This document shows, piece by piece, positions 45,201 to 57,300 of a stretch of 64,000 nt of DNA. The stretch is from Bryoerythrophyllum caledonicum. Lineage: Eukaryota > Streptophyta > Bryopsida > Pottiales > Pottiaceae. The position numbers and the translations under genes are program-made. The notes under the pieces were generated by a model. The model saw nothing but the letters and a program-made list of their open reading frames with translations, had not been told where the DNA came from and made no database searches. Position 1 is the first letter of the stretch. Each line of letters begins with the position of its first letter. The DNA is taken from assembly GCA_963971425.1 (NCBI GenBank), contig OZ020521.1, positions 4,977,519 through 5,041,518 on the forward strand, given 5' to 3'.

Positions 45201-47914
45201 GTGTTATTTGGGATGTGCAGTTGTACGGGTGAGTGGTCCGAATTGAGAATAATATCTTTGTTTGTTGTGGAGGTGTATTGTGTGTTGTTGTTTGTATTTA
45301 TATAGAAACCATCTATTAGACTCCAATCACTATAATTGTAGCCACCTTGTCTAGAGAATTGTGTATCGGTATTGATGTAAGTGAAGTTTAAGTTTTCTGT
45401 GAAGCGGCGCCATTGGTAATCAATGTTTTGAGGGGGGGTGTGATGGTTTCCATTTTGGCGGCCAATTAGCGCTATGTCTCTATTGAAGTCTCCACATAAT
45501 AGGTATGTATGATTGGGATGATTATTAATATGGGTTGTAATAGTGTTTTGTATATCTAAGAGAAATCTAGTATCTTCGGGATGGGATGGCATATACATGT
45601 GAAAGATTAACCACGGTTGTAGTGGGTGATTAGTGATTTTAATTATTTGAATGTATGGTGATATGTGCATTGGGGTAGGGATTTTGTTGATGTTGCCGGG
45701 GAATGTATATTTTTTGTGTATTAATGTAAGGAGGCCACCGCGGCCCGGTGTGTATGGTCTCCTTTGTTGCATGCATCTTGTAAGTGCATGTGTATTGTTA
45801 AAGATGAGTTTATAGTCTTGAAATATATTTTGTATATATTTTGTAGATTTTGTGGCGGTTAGTTTTGTTTCTTGTATAACTATAAGAGCCGGTGGTGTGT
45901 CTGTGTTTGTGACTAGAGTTTGTAAGCTAGGAAGGGCAGTGTTTAGTGAGGAGGCATTCCATGTGATTATGTATGTATTTTCTTGGTTTGGTCTAATGTT
46001 TTGATTTTGGTTTTGAGGAGGGATGTAGGGAAGAGGTGGGGGTGGGTGGGTGTATTCTCGTATAGGGTCTAGACATTTTAGTGATTCACTTATGAGGTTG
46101 TTAGGGAGGTAAGGGAATTTTAGTTTTATTATATCATTTGAGGGTGGTATGTCTTGACTATGTAAGAAGTCGTATAGTCTTTTATGTATTGAGTTCTCAT
46201 GGTTTATAATATTTTGGTTGTCTACTAGGAATTCAGTATAGGGGTGTGGAGTGTAAATGTGTCGTTCTGGTGGGTTTTGTAAGGTTAGTAAGGTTTGTAG
46301 GAGTGTATTAGTCCATGTAATTGTGTTTAAATTTTGTGGATTTAGAAGTTGGTTACATTCATCTATGTTTGGATGAGTAGTGATTATTAGTGCATATAAG
46401 ATGTGGGGTGGTGGATGCGTATTTTTTTGTTGTATGTATTGGGCAATGTTTGGGTGAGAAGTGTTGTGTATGTGGTGTAATGTATGTGTGTTTTTTAGAA
46501 ATGGTGCGAAGGGTTTTGCAATGTGTTCATATTCTGGTTGGAGTTTTATGGTATTAGGTATAAAGTAGATTTTGGCATTTTTCTTATGTGATGTAGGATG
46601 TCTTTTTAGTATATTGGGCATGGGTCCCGGGTTGGTTTCAATGTCTCCTCCTAGAAGTAGTAGAAGTTTGTGGTATATATGTTTAGTGGTGTATTTTAAA
46701 GGCTTTGTTGTGTTATTAATGACTTGTTGGTTTGGGGGTAGGTGGATGTTTGTATTTTGTGTGTGAGTTGTGGGTTTATTTATTTTTTTAGTAGGTGTAG
46801 TTGTTTTCATCTTTAGTTTATTTTTTGTCCATGTGTTTTTTGTGGTTGTTTTTGTTTTAGTAGTGTATGGATGTATATATGATTGGTTGTATTTTATCTT
46901 GGTTGTTTTTGTCCGTGTGCATATGTAACTATTATGTTTAAGACTATTTGTATGTGGGTTTATGTTGGTTTTTAAAGTGGCTTTTAAGTCCTTTTTTTCA
47001 TATGCGGTGTTATTATGTACTTTGTGGTTTGTACCATTGTTTGTTTTGGTATTTGTATTAGTATTTGGTATGAAATATGTTTTGGCATTCTTTTTGTGCG
47101 AAGCGGGGTGTCTTTTTAATATGTTCGGCATGGGTCTTGGGTTAGTCTCCATGTCTCCTCCAATTAATATTAGTAGTTTGTAATAGGTGGCTTTGTTTTG
47201 TTTTAGAATTTTTTGGTTTTGTATGTGGTTTTGGTATTTTATTTTGTGTTTTTTTGATTGTATGTATTCGTTTTTGTATGTGTGTATGTATGTGTATGCA
47301 TCTTGTTGATGATGTGTGGTTGTTTTTGTGTGTGTATATGTAGTTTTATTTGGTTTTATGTTAGTATTCATTCGTGTGTTTGTATTAGTATATGCCTCAG
47401 TATTTGTCTTGGTGTTTGTATTATTGTTGGTGTTAGTATTCGTATTAGTATTCGTACCAGTACACGTACCAATATCCGTATTGGTATTTGCATCAATATT
47501 TGCATTAGTATTTATATTAGTATATATACCAAGATATGTACCAGTAGTTGTACCAATATACGTACCGGTATACGTACTAGTAGTTGTACCAGTAGTTGTA
47601 CCAATATACGTACCAGTATACGTACCAGTAGTTGTACCAGTATGCATACCAGTATACGTACCACTATACGTACAGGTATATGTACCAGTATTCGTTCCAG
47701 TATAGGTACCCGTATATGTATCAGTCTTTGTATCCGTATATGTACCAGTATGCATACACGTATAGGTACTAGTATATAAACCAGTATTCATACCTATACA
47801 TGTACCAGTATATGTATCAGCGTATGTACTAGTATTTATATCAGTATTTGTTTTGTAGAATAGTATTAACTCCACTTTTATGTATGTTTCCCAACGACCA
47901 TTCTGATGGTGCAT
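42146..47914 (-). CDS. Inner LINE ORF2, proximal part: 2A motifs, endonuclease, reverse transcriptase
   Basis: One frame is broken only by TAA at 42977-42979. From the upstream end (47914): about 110 residues of Thr/Gly/Tyr repeats, Asn/Thr/Lys-rich linkers, 2A-like motifs at residues ~248-263 and ~418-433, then a conserved N-terminal domain. The APE-type endonuclease (from about residue 643) shows WNASSLN, VIQETKL, LCGDFNRD, SLIDGFY and NSDHSP. The RT (about 1200-1500) shows GPDRIPNS, PNHRPIALAN, SQEGFRAERST, YVDFKNAFGSIDHARL, GTIQGDTLSPYLF and an intact YADD (43562-43573). After the TAA, homology to the outer LINE continues (NIAKQLFC, NKWLPQ). It makes first-strand cDNA at nicked chromosomal targets. 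The sense strand is markedly A+C rich. Confidence 0.92.
46622..46669 (-). other. Intact 2A motif of the inner LINE
   Basis: Encodes KLLLLLGGDIETNPGP, a canonical 2A with a Leu-rich upstream helix, followed by MPNILKRHPTSHKKNAK. Expected to make the ribosome release the N-terminal product before the EN-RT domains. Confidence 0.92.
47132..47179 (-). other. Degenerate upstream 2A motif of the inner LINE
   Basis: Encodes KLLILIGGDMETNPRP. The essential Gly of NPGP is Arg (AGA at 47135-47137), so skipping should fail. The next ~20 residues (MPNILKRHPASHKKNAK) nearly duplicate those after the intact 2A, so the whole 2A cassette was duplicated. Confidence 0.88.
47430..47850 (-). repeat. 6/12-bp coding tandem repeat
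   Basis: On the plus strand GTACCAGTATAC-type units repeat for about 400 bp. On the minus strand they encode alternating Thr with Gly/Tyr/Asn (TGTYTGTN). The unit length is a multiple of three, so copy-number change keeps the ORF2 frame open. Confidence 0.88.
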
Positions 47915-47944
47915 GTGTCGTTTTATGGTACATGTGGGGGTAAG

Positions 47945-48240
47945 GGGGTCGCAGTGTGTGTACCGAAGCTTTTTCTGTGAGGGAACAGGGTCGCTGAGAA
48001 AATTGGGAGGGTCGCTGGGAAAACTGGGGGGGTCGCTGAGGGAGCTTAGCAGGTCGTTGGGGTAAAAGGGAGGGTCGCTAGGGGGAAAACAGGGGTCTCT
48101 CAGGGAGAAATGAAGGTCGTTGAGGGAGAATGGAGGGTCGTTAAGGGAGATACTAGGGTCGCAGAGGGAGAAACGAGGGTCGCTAAGGAGAATGAGGTGG
48201 TCGCTACTAGTTTTTTCTAAGTCGTTTTCAGGGTCGCTGC
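47945..48240 (-). repeat. ~31-bp minisatellite in the inner LINE leader
   Basis: About ten imperfect copies of GAGGGTCGCTNAGGGAGAAA plus ~10 variable bases (plus strand). It lies upstream of ORF2 and may be part of the promoter region, as repeated leader units are in some LINEs. Confidence 0.8.
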
Positions 48241-49755
48241 GGGGGATGTAGTGGTTTCTGTATACGTGAGGGGGTTGTCTCTGTGAGTGTGGGAGGAGGC
48301 GGGGGGTTGTAGAAGGTACGAGGAGGGGGAGGGGAGTGGGGAGGAGTAGGGGATCTGGGAGAGGGAGGGAAACAGGGAAGGGGAGGTGAGCGAGGGAAGG
48401 GTCTGCGGGAGGGAGGGGCTCCCTGGTGTTTTGCCGACAGTTGAATCTTGGTTCGGTGTTGAGTTGGGTTGTTTCTTGATGTGCTGTTGCAGGTTACTCC
48501 TTGTTGCAGTGTTCTTCAGCCTGAAGGTGCTCTTCGCCCCGTGTTGTTTGTTTTTGTTGCCACCTTGTATTGTTGTGTCTTTGCTGTGAGGTCTGGCTGT
48601 GATGTGGATAGAGCTGCGGGTTTGTTGGCTACTGCGTCGTATTCTTGTACAGTCTTGTCGCGGTGTTTGTTTCGATGCTGATGTTGTGTGTCCTTGTTGC
48701 TGATGTGTAGGTAAATCCAGATCTGAAAAAAAATTCAAGCGCTTCCGCGTGCAATCTCCACACAGGAGTTTAATGAAGTGTTCTATTAGGATTCTAGTGT
48801 GGAGTTTTATGTGCGTGTTGTTATAGTGAGACTGCAGTGTTCTACATCTAGCATGTGTGAGTGTGGTGATATGTAAGATGTCCAATGTAGCTACTAGTGT
48901 GTAAGTGCTGTGCAGATCTCTTTGTATCACCGATGTATTGTAATGTGTAATCAGATCAAACACTAATAAACAAGCAACAAATAAAATGAAATGAAGTAAG
49001 GTCAGATCGAACCTGGGCACTCCAGAGGTAGAGTGCTGGCTGTTTGGTTTCGTGATGTTGGCGTGTTCCTTTCTGGCTGATGTTTGCTGCAGAGCTTGGA
49101 TGCACTTCAGGTCATGTGATCGTCCCTGATCATCATCTTCCTCTCGTCCGCTATGTGACTTGGTGGCACTCTCTTGCGCTCATGTTGACTTGAGATCTCG
49201 TTCTCGCTGCTGGTTGACTACTCTCTCCAGATCTTTTGTTCGCTCCTGACTGTGTACGCTCTGTTGATCTCGCGTTTGTCCTAATAAACGGTCTTCTGTG
49301 TGAACTACTACTATCACAGGTATGTGTGTGGACTTCAGATCGTATGCGTAGTGGTTTCTGGATCGGGGCAGCAGTTACAAGAAGTCTAAGTGGGCTTAGG
49401 GCGTTACAACCAACACAAGCTAGATCTGCACTTGTACATCGAATTTGAGTTCTAAGAAGTTAGATCGAGATTCCAACACAGGGTCCCAGTGCTTCAGGTC
49501 AGCCCACACTCCGATCTACCTTCAGATCTCTCAGAATTCGTATGCCAGAGTTAGATCTAACCTTCACTACCCCTTCCCAACACAAACGCCACTCTCAAAG
49601 CCCACTATTGCCTCTGATCTAAGCTATGAGTGGGGTATGCAACGGATCCAGCCACCTTCGTTGCGCTCACACCTCTTCCTAGAGACTAACTTCTTTGTGC
49701 ACCTAACCAGAAAAAACGGAGCTCTCAGCTACTCTCAGACATCGTTTTCCTCCTC
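48241..49755 (-). other. 5' region of the inner LINE
   Basis: Extends from the minisatellite to the 5' TSD. A minus-strand frame at 48217-49020 (267 codons, Ser/Thr/Pro/Gln-rich) might be a degenerate ORF1, but it has no RRM, coiled coil or zinc knuckle. I therefore do not call it a gene. Confidence 0.5.
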
Positions 49756-52700
49756 TTTCCTTTTCTACCAAACAATCTTCTCGAAGAAACACTAAGAATT
49801 TATGAACCCCTAAATGAGTACATACACCCCCCTCTATTGACCCATATCTCATCACCATTTCAATCCAATACACATAACAATAGCCATCAAACTAACATTG
49901 TTACATGGAATGCAGCTCCACTAAATACTGCATTACCTAGTTTAGAAGAACTTGCCTTATATACAAACCCGGCCATTATCACCATCCAAGAAACTAAACT
50001 AACTGCCACCAAGTCAATAAAGTACATACAAAATTTATTCCGAGATTATAAACTAATATTTAACAATACTCACGCACTAACTAGATGCATTCAACAACAG
50101 ATCCCTTACACACCCGCTAGAGGAGGACTACTCACATTAATAAATCACAAATATGCATACCTAGGAAATATCACCAAAATAGCAACCCCTCTAAAAATTT
50201 CACCCTACTTACAAATTATACACATAAAAAACCATCCACTACAACCATGGCTATTAATACACCTATATATGCCCTCACATCATGAAGATATTGAACTAAT
50301 CCCAATAATACAACAAACTATTACAACACAAATTAACACATATCCTAACCACACTCTCATACTATGTGGAGACTTTAATAGAGACATAGCTTTAATAGGA
50401 CGACAAAATGAACATAGTACCACACCACCACAAGAAGAAGATTTTGCATGGAAAACATATATTGATAGCTTAGCACTAACATATGTCCCAACAAATACAA
50501 ACTACTCTAGACAAGGTGGATACAACTATACACATACAAGTCTAATAGACGGCTTTTATATCAAAACACAAAATCACAATCTATACACATGTACCACAAT
50601 TATAGAAGCCAATCTTAACTCTGACCATGCACCCATTTCACTACACATACCCCAAAACAAACTTATTGCATGCCACCCCACACCACCTACCTCGAGACCA
50701 ATTAGAATACTCAACCCTATACCGCAAGATAATTTAGATAAATTCAACACAAACTTTTATGAAAACAACGCTTTACAATTAAATGACCTAGACACCATAT
50801 TATCATACGAACATCTGAATCCCGATCAATGGAAACTAGCATGCTCCCATATGGACAAAATCACTCAAAAAATATCAGAAGCTATAGAAAATACATGTAG
50901 CGCACCACCCATACCTACACTCAATGATAGAATCTCAAAACAAGGAGGATACTTACCACGCAAAACCCAAAAAACATGGAAAAAACATGTTGCAACATAC
51001 CACCTAATTAGAAAAGCAATATATATCATAAAAAACACACCACAATGGCGATCACATCCAATTATCAATGAATTAAACAAACACACCCATGTCAAGATCC
51101 CACCACCCCCAAATGACGACTTACTTATTGAACCATGGATAAACGATCTAGCTACACTAGCCAAGACCGCAAACAAAAAAGCAAGAAAAATCACGTCAAA
51201 TTACACAAAAGATTGTATAAAAAAGGCTATATCCAAAGGTAGAAAATTACACAAAATAAGCCCAAAAAAGATAAACAATAAAGTATTCAAAAACCAAGAA
51301 ACACCACCATTAGACTGCATCACAGATCGCAATAATAACATACTAACGAGCCCACAAGACATTGCCAATGAAATTTACATACAACAATCAATTATTAATA
51401 AACCCACTGTTCGAACATGTTATTACTTACCAGACCACCCTCCTGAATGCACATGCGGAGTTAGACAATATCCATGGCATGACCTAGAAGGCTTTGTAAT
51501 AGATAAAAGAGGTCATCCACAAACTCCGTTGCATACATACTTTGATCAAGAAACTTTTGACTTATGCCTAAAAAACCTTGCAAACAACAAAACACCAAGA
51601 TCGGACAGAATACCCAACTCTATCATGAAGAACATGCCTACAAACTTCCACCGCATCTTATTCCTATTCTTTAAACATTGCTATAAACAAAAACAAACTC
51701 TGGCATCATGGAAAATAAGCCTCACAATACTACTATACAAAAAGGGTGTCCATCTCAATTACCAAATCACAGACCTATAGCGCTAGCCAACACTATATTC
51801 AAATTTTTTACAAGTACACTAACATCAATACTCTCAGCATACGGAGAAAAACACCAAATTCTACATGACAGCCAAGAAGGGTTCCGTGTCGAAAGATGCA
51901 CATCTAGACAATTACAATTACTAATAGCGGCTTTAGAAGATGCACAACTAACAACGCAAGATATATATTTACTCTATATAGATTTCAAAAATGCATTTGG
52001 CTCGATTGACCACGCCCGTCTACTAGCCATTATGAAAGATTTAGGATACCCTGAGGACGTGGTAATACTAGTAGGAGATATCTACTCACAGTCTAACACC
52101 ATTTTTACTGGTGAATACTTTGGCCAAACCCAAAAAATACCCATACAAAGAGGCACAATACAAGGAGATACACTTAGCCCATATCTCTTTCTTATTTTTC
52201 TAGAACCACTTTTACGATGGTTACAAAGAGGAAAATACGGCTATACCTTGGGAACTTCAAAAACAACAATAAATACAGCAGCATACGCAAATGATCTTGT
52301 AATCATAACAAACAAACTTCCCTCAATAAAAAATCAACTTAATAAAATGGACAAATTCTGCGAATGGGTTGGAATGGACCTAGGAATTCCGAAATGTGCA
52401 ATTACTGGATGCCCAAACAAATCTAAAACAAATCTAATAGTCTTCAAAGCACTAATACAAGCTGCAAATATATATCATACAGAAACCAACCGATTCCCAT
52501 ACTACATCAAAATGAGCCATATGTATATCTAGGAATACAACTAGTTCCATCATTGAATTGGAAAATACAGACACACACAACAACCACCAAACTAATTAAA
52601 CAATGCAACCAATTAGTAAATTGTCCAGCTACTATTAAACAAAAAGTCAGCATGGTAGACACAGTTATAAGAGCAGGCATTGCATATAGTTTTTACGCGG

Positions 52701-53743
52701 TACCATACTCACTACCTACTATTAAAAAACTAGACAAAAAATTTATAGCAATACAAAAGAAAATTTGTGGGCTACCAAATTGCACTCCCAACGTAATTAC
52801 CCAATTGCCACATGATATGTTTGGCATAGAAGCATTCTCATTAAAGAACGCATACCTAAGGTGCATAGGTGAACAACTACGCAATGCTCTTAATGACACA
52901 GGAAAATTGGGAATAATCTATAGAGGTCTTACACATTTTATACTTGCTAAATACGGCGGAGCACAAGAGATTCCCAGAATTAAACAATACGATTGTTTAA
53001 GATCACCTACAACAAGAACACTCTATCTTATCAAACGATGTGGAGGCGCTCACTTGAGAAGTACAACAAGAAACTTTCCACTTGAAGCCACACCTCTTGA
53101 ACAAATGTGGCTAAACCTATCATCAGAAATATTACCACACTTCACCCCTAAGCAGAATCACAAACTCCTCAACAAATCATTACTTCAAAACATACATGAG
53201 ATAAAACATTTAACACTCCCAAATGGTCTAAATCTAATGTCACATGGTGAATTCAAAATATACTACAGTACACCAACTAAAGTAATCAAACAAGCCCTTA
53301 ACATAGCTAAACAACTTTTCTGCTATCCTACATGCAACCCACAATGCCAAAACCCATGCATTGAGCATCCTCCACCACGAACTCTAAAACATGAATATAG
53401 AACACACGGCCATCATATTTTACCCAACCTTGGTACAAATCCTATACACCCCCCACCACCACCACATCCCCCTTATTTGAAACCACCAATTAAAATCACC
53501 AATAACCCAACTACATTTCCCATACATTCAATATTAGACCACAAAGAAAACAAAACAAAAGACAAATACAAAATTCCAAAAACATACTACACCTACCTAT
53601 GCCAATGGAAATTACCAAACGATATTACATATAATAAATGGATACCACAAAGTGTCCTCTTCCCACTAAACATACCAATAACTATACAACACAACACCTC
53701 CTTGCTTGCTCAATATTACACCACAAAACAACATACACATTAA
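49756..53743 (+). pseudogene. Outer LINE ORF2: endonuclease and reverse transcriptase
   Basis: Continues the outer LINE after the nested insertion. Frame 49756-51780 has the endonuclease (VTWNAAPLN, TIQETKL, LCGDFNRD, NSDHAP) and early RT. The frame changes near 51750, giving 51708-52532 (PNHRPIALAN, YIDFKNAFGSIDHARL, GTIQGDTLSPYLF), and again near 52540 to 52553-53743. The catalytic YADD is YAND (AAT at 52290-52292), which should abolish polymerase activity. The protein ends in a 3' truncation: NTSLLAQYYTTKQ aligns with NTEKLKQYYQKIQ at the beginning of the inner LINE's RNase H frame, and nothing downstream is homologous. Confidence 0.92.
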
Positions 53744-54340
53744 ACACGCAATTAAGCAATTATGCACTTGGCCAAGTGCACTGGTTGCTGGTAGAAAGCC
53801 GCAAGTTATTTGCTCATAATTTTTTTTTAAATCAAAATTTGGCAAAAGTTTAGTATGTTTTTTGTCAAATTTTTTTGGTGTTTGTCGTGTCATACCTTGG
53901 CATCTTCATGTTCATATCAGTAATATATTTTTTACATTTTCTAAATTTTTTTAGAAAATATATGATATCTAATCTAGTTTACAAATCCTGCTACAAAATT
54001 ATAATCATGTGCCCAAAGAGATTATAAATTTGTTATGAGTTATTATAGGATTTTAGAGTAGTGCACTACAAATACAATGTGTAAGAGATACAAAAATATA
54101 TATGCAATTTCCTAAGACAGTGTAAAGTACCTCACTGTATTTTATAATGCAAAAACATACATAATCAAGCAATTCCACACTATTGCCGAGGAATTCTAAA
54201 ATCAAACATATCATATGGACCACCCAATATATAAATATATACCACCCACCGAACGATAGACACATCTCAAACTGCAATATACTAATGTACTTGTCACCTA
54301 AACTGCGTGCATGCTCTACTATAGTATATAGCTCCAGGGC
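53744..54340. other. AT-rich spacer
   Basis: Between the truncated outer LINE and the ParB-like gene. No gene or clear element end is seen, apart from a small inverted repeat around GCACTTGGCCAAGTGC (53763-53778). Confidence 0.5.
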
Positions 54341-57300
54341 TCAGAGCTCATCTTCTGGCGGAACGACTCCCTCCACGTGTCCAATGGCGCTACCTACCAT
54401 AGCGGACAGTTCATGATCCTGCACTGGACGATCTCCCACACCTTCGATGCCAATGGACGCACACTCAACATATCGGTAATTGCCAGGAACACCCTCCCGC
54501 GTATGCCTTACCCTATCATCATTGTAGAAAAAGCCATCCTCTCGATTGAAGGACATCTCTCGCTCTAACGAGAAGGCCCCCTGAAATGCAATGATGTCCT
54601 CGGATACGCTAGATCTTGGAACGGAAGGCAAACCTCGTCCGGTATCACTCTGAGTACCTCCAAACGTCTCTTGTGTCTCCGATACATGCTCTGATTGAGA
54701 AGGCATGGAAGGTTGTGGAATCCTCCTCTGCACCGAAAAAAATTCCAATGAATCCAATTCTTCTTCCCCCATCTCCAGCCTAGGACCATCAAATGTACGC
54801 CCCCCTCCTGCCTCTGCCGCCAAACCAACATCCACTACACCGGTATCTTGCATCCTCTCGGTAGGTGTTGCAGACGTCTCCCCTGTAGTATCTCCCACCG
54901 CCCGTTGCGTTGATGGATACCTCTCTCTTGGAGGAGACTGGTTCACTTCATCTTCATCGGCGTCTGAACCACTGCAAGATGAGAAATCTTCAGTGGTACC
55001 TGAACGTGGCAATCTCTCATGTAAACCACCTCCATCTTCATTGTCGTCTTCATTCCTCACTCCACCAACCGCCTCTTCGGTCTCAGGTACGATGTTGCAA
55101 CCAATACTTGTTCCATCAGTCCTGACCAATAGTTGTCCTTGGAAATTGTCGGACAACTCATTGTACAGAAATGAAACTCTGTCTGTACAATCGTCAATGA
55201 TGAAAACCTCAGATCCCTGGAAATCTCCTTCAAAAATCCTGGGAATGGCCGTAGATATGTTACACGCCACTAAACTCCAACCACGGGGCAAGTATGAGCC
55301 CACTAGTCTTGTCAGCTCTGATGGAGATCTCTCAAGTGAATCAACTTCAGAGGGTTGGCGTGCCTCACTCCAGTGATCCAAGAAAACAAGAGGAAGTGGA
55401 ACGTCTCCAGAAACATAGTTCGGGCCAGGAGATGTACCCACAGGGTGCTGCATACAAATCACAACATCGCCAATCGGTTGTACTACTTGCTCCAGACGCC
55501 CATTCTCTGTAAAATCGAGAGCATAGGGAATAACCGAGTTCGGATCAAATGCCCAACATCCACGTCGCATAGTACATCCCTCTGGAAGCTTCACCTTCGT
55601 AAAAAACTCTTCGTTGGCATACACGGCCGCCGGTAATAAGAAGATGACGTTCCATCGTTCAATATTTGCCATCCATAATGTCAGCTGTGCAAAAGCTGCA
55701 GATAACTGGGCGTCTCCCCAATGACCATCTCCATGCCTCCCACCGCCACGTCGACAATCAATCACCGACAAACATGGTTTCCCCAACTCTATGTAGTCGG
55801 TGCGGAATAACCCTCTTCTACACCGAACCGGAAGAAGATTCTCTGTGTCGCTCTGGCCTGGCCTCTTGACTTCCATCTGCCATTCCCAATTAGCAGTAGC
55901 TTGTCCTCCCACATCCACGGACAGTCCAATGTATCCACGGCCCCCTGCTGCAATGTCACCATAATGAAACCTGATGGAAGGGGGGATGAGGTAGCCTATG
56001 TCTTCCAGTTTAGACACCTTCCCCCGTGCAGGAGCAGTCCAAGCTTTTTTCGTGGTAGCATTCAAAAGCTTCCCAAACGTATCAAGTTGTGCGTTACTCC
56101 TCGGAAAATACTTCCCTACACGGATACGAAAGAACTCCTCCATAGAATCAGGTGTACTTTCCTTGTTCTCCACCATCAACCAACGGATGGAATTCATCAT
56201 AGCTTCTCGTCTCTGATATCGGTCAACCACACCAGCAATCGTACGAGGATGTGGATTCTTGTCTTTTACACCGTCAAAGTAATATGCTTGACGTGGTCTT
56301 ACTCCATCCTCCCCCACCGGCTTCGCTGCAGCAGACTTTGCCAACCGAAGATAATATGGATTCGGAACCCTACCTAACGGCCTCAACCAATTCTGCGTCA
56401 TCTCCTTTCTTGTTGGTCGTACGTCCACATTTGGATCCAGCTCTTTCTTCCTCGCCATGTCCTTCCACTTGTCTTCTTCCTCCTTGCTGTAAAAGAGAAT
56501 GCCGTCTTCGTAGTCCTTGCATACTTGAATGATAGCTTCGAAGCAGTCATTGCTCGAATTCCATGCATGATTGGTCAGGTCCTCCATGTTTTTGGCCAAC
56601 CTCTTCACCGTGACAACTCCATCCCCCTTCGGCAACTTATGCACTGCACTTGCCGCACTCACCAAAGCAATAGCCCTGCGTGCATCGTCCGCACGTAGTG
56701 TGCTATCAGGCCTCCCGTATAGATCCCAAATCTGACGGATCTTCCTCAAATCCTCCTCCATGGTAGAATATGACTGTCTCTGGAACTCCGCCACGTTGAT
56801 CCGCGCAGACTTCTCAATGTAAATGCGACGATCATCATACACCACAAAAGAGGCCTCCCGCCGCTCGAACGTGTCCAGGTACTGATTTAAAGGCTTAGTA
56901 CCATCTCTCCACTGCTGCTGTGCAAACTTACAAGCTGCTACTATGTGTTGCCCATCCACCGGTTCCCAAATGATATGATCTTGAAGCCAAGAATATTGGG
57001 ATCCCATCGCACCCTGTGCAGAAGAACTCCCGTGTGCAATGAACATGCGCTCAAACTCTCGTGCGGTTCCTACCAACGGAAATGGCAGCTCCTCCTTCTC
57101 AATGACACCATCATCGGTGGTAGTATGCACGATGTATCTGATCGGTCGAAGTACCAATCTACTCACCCGACTCGCTGATTCTGGGTCTCTTAAGCGGTTA
57201 AATACTTCTCTGACCCTCTTCTGTGATAAAACTCGGTGGTTTGTTTCCGGGTTCTCCACAGAGACAATGCGGTCTATGTGTGCCTTAAACACAAAATTCC

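Larger units (their letters stand above)
39335..49755 (-). mobile_element. Inner, younger I-like LINE with RNase H, nested in the outer LINE
   Basis: A 10,421-bp minus-strand insert is bounded by the perfect direct repeat TTTCCTTTTCTA (39323-39334 and 49756-49767). In its sense direction the order is: GC-rich repetitive leader, Thr-rich repeat coding region, degenerate 2A, intact 2A, APE-type endonuclease, reverse transcriptase, RNase H, Cys-rich C-terminus, 3' UTR, a stable stem-loop, and a short TTC-rich tail. APE endonuclease plus RNase H after RT places it near the I group of non-LTR elements. It looks young: ORF2 has one stop and one frameshift in about 2.7 kilocodons. Confidence 0.93.
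33844..53743 (+). mobile_element. Outer I-like LINE, interrupted by the inner LINE
   Basis: Left part 33844-39334 (ORF1, 2A motif, N-terminal ORF2 domain) and right part 49756-53743 (endonuclease, reverse transcriptase) form one plus-strand element. When the inner LINE and one copy of its TSD are set aside, the reading frame passes through the junction and matches the inner LINE protein around its PNNL and EY-HPP residues. The right end stops where RNase H should begin, so its 3' domain and tail are missing. Frameshifts near 51750 and 52540 and a lost catalytic Asp show it is inactive. Confidence 0.85.

Noticed and set aside
48217..49020. ORF1 of the inner LINE
   Set aside because: 267 codons of Ser/Thr/Pro/Gln-rich sequence without RNA-binding or coiled-coil features and without similarity to the outer LINE's ORF1.
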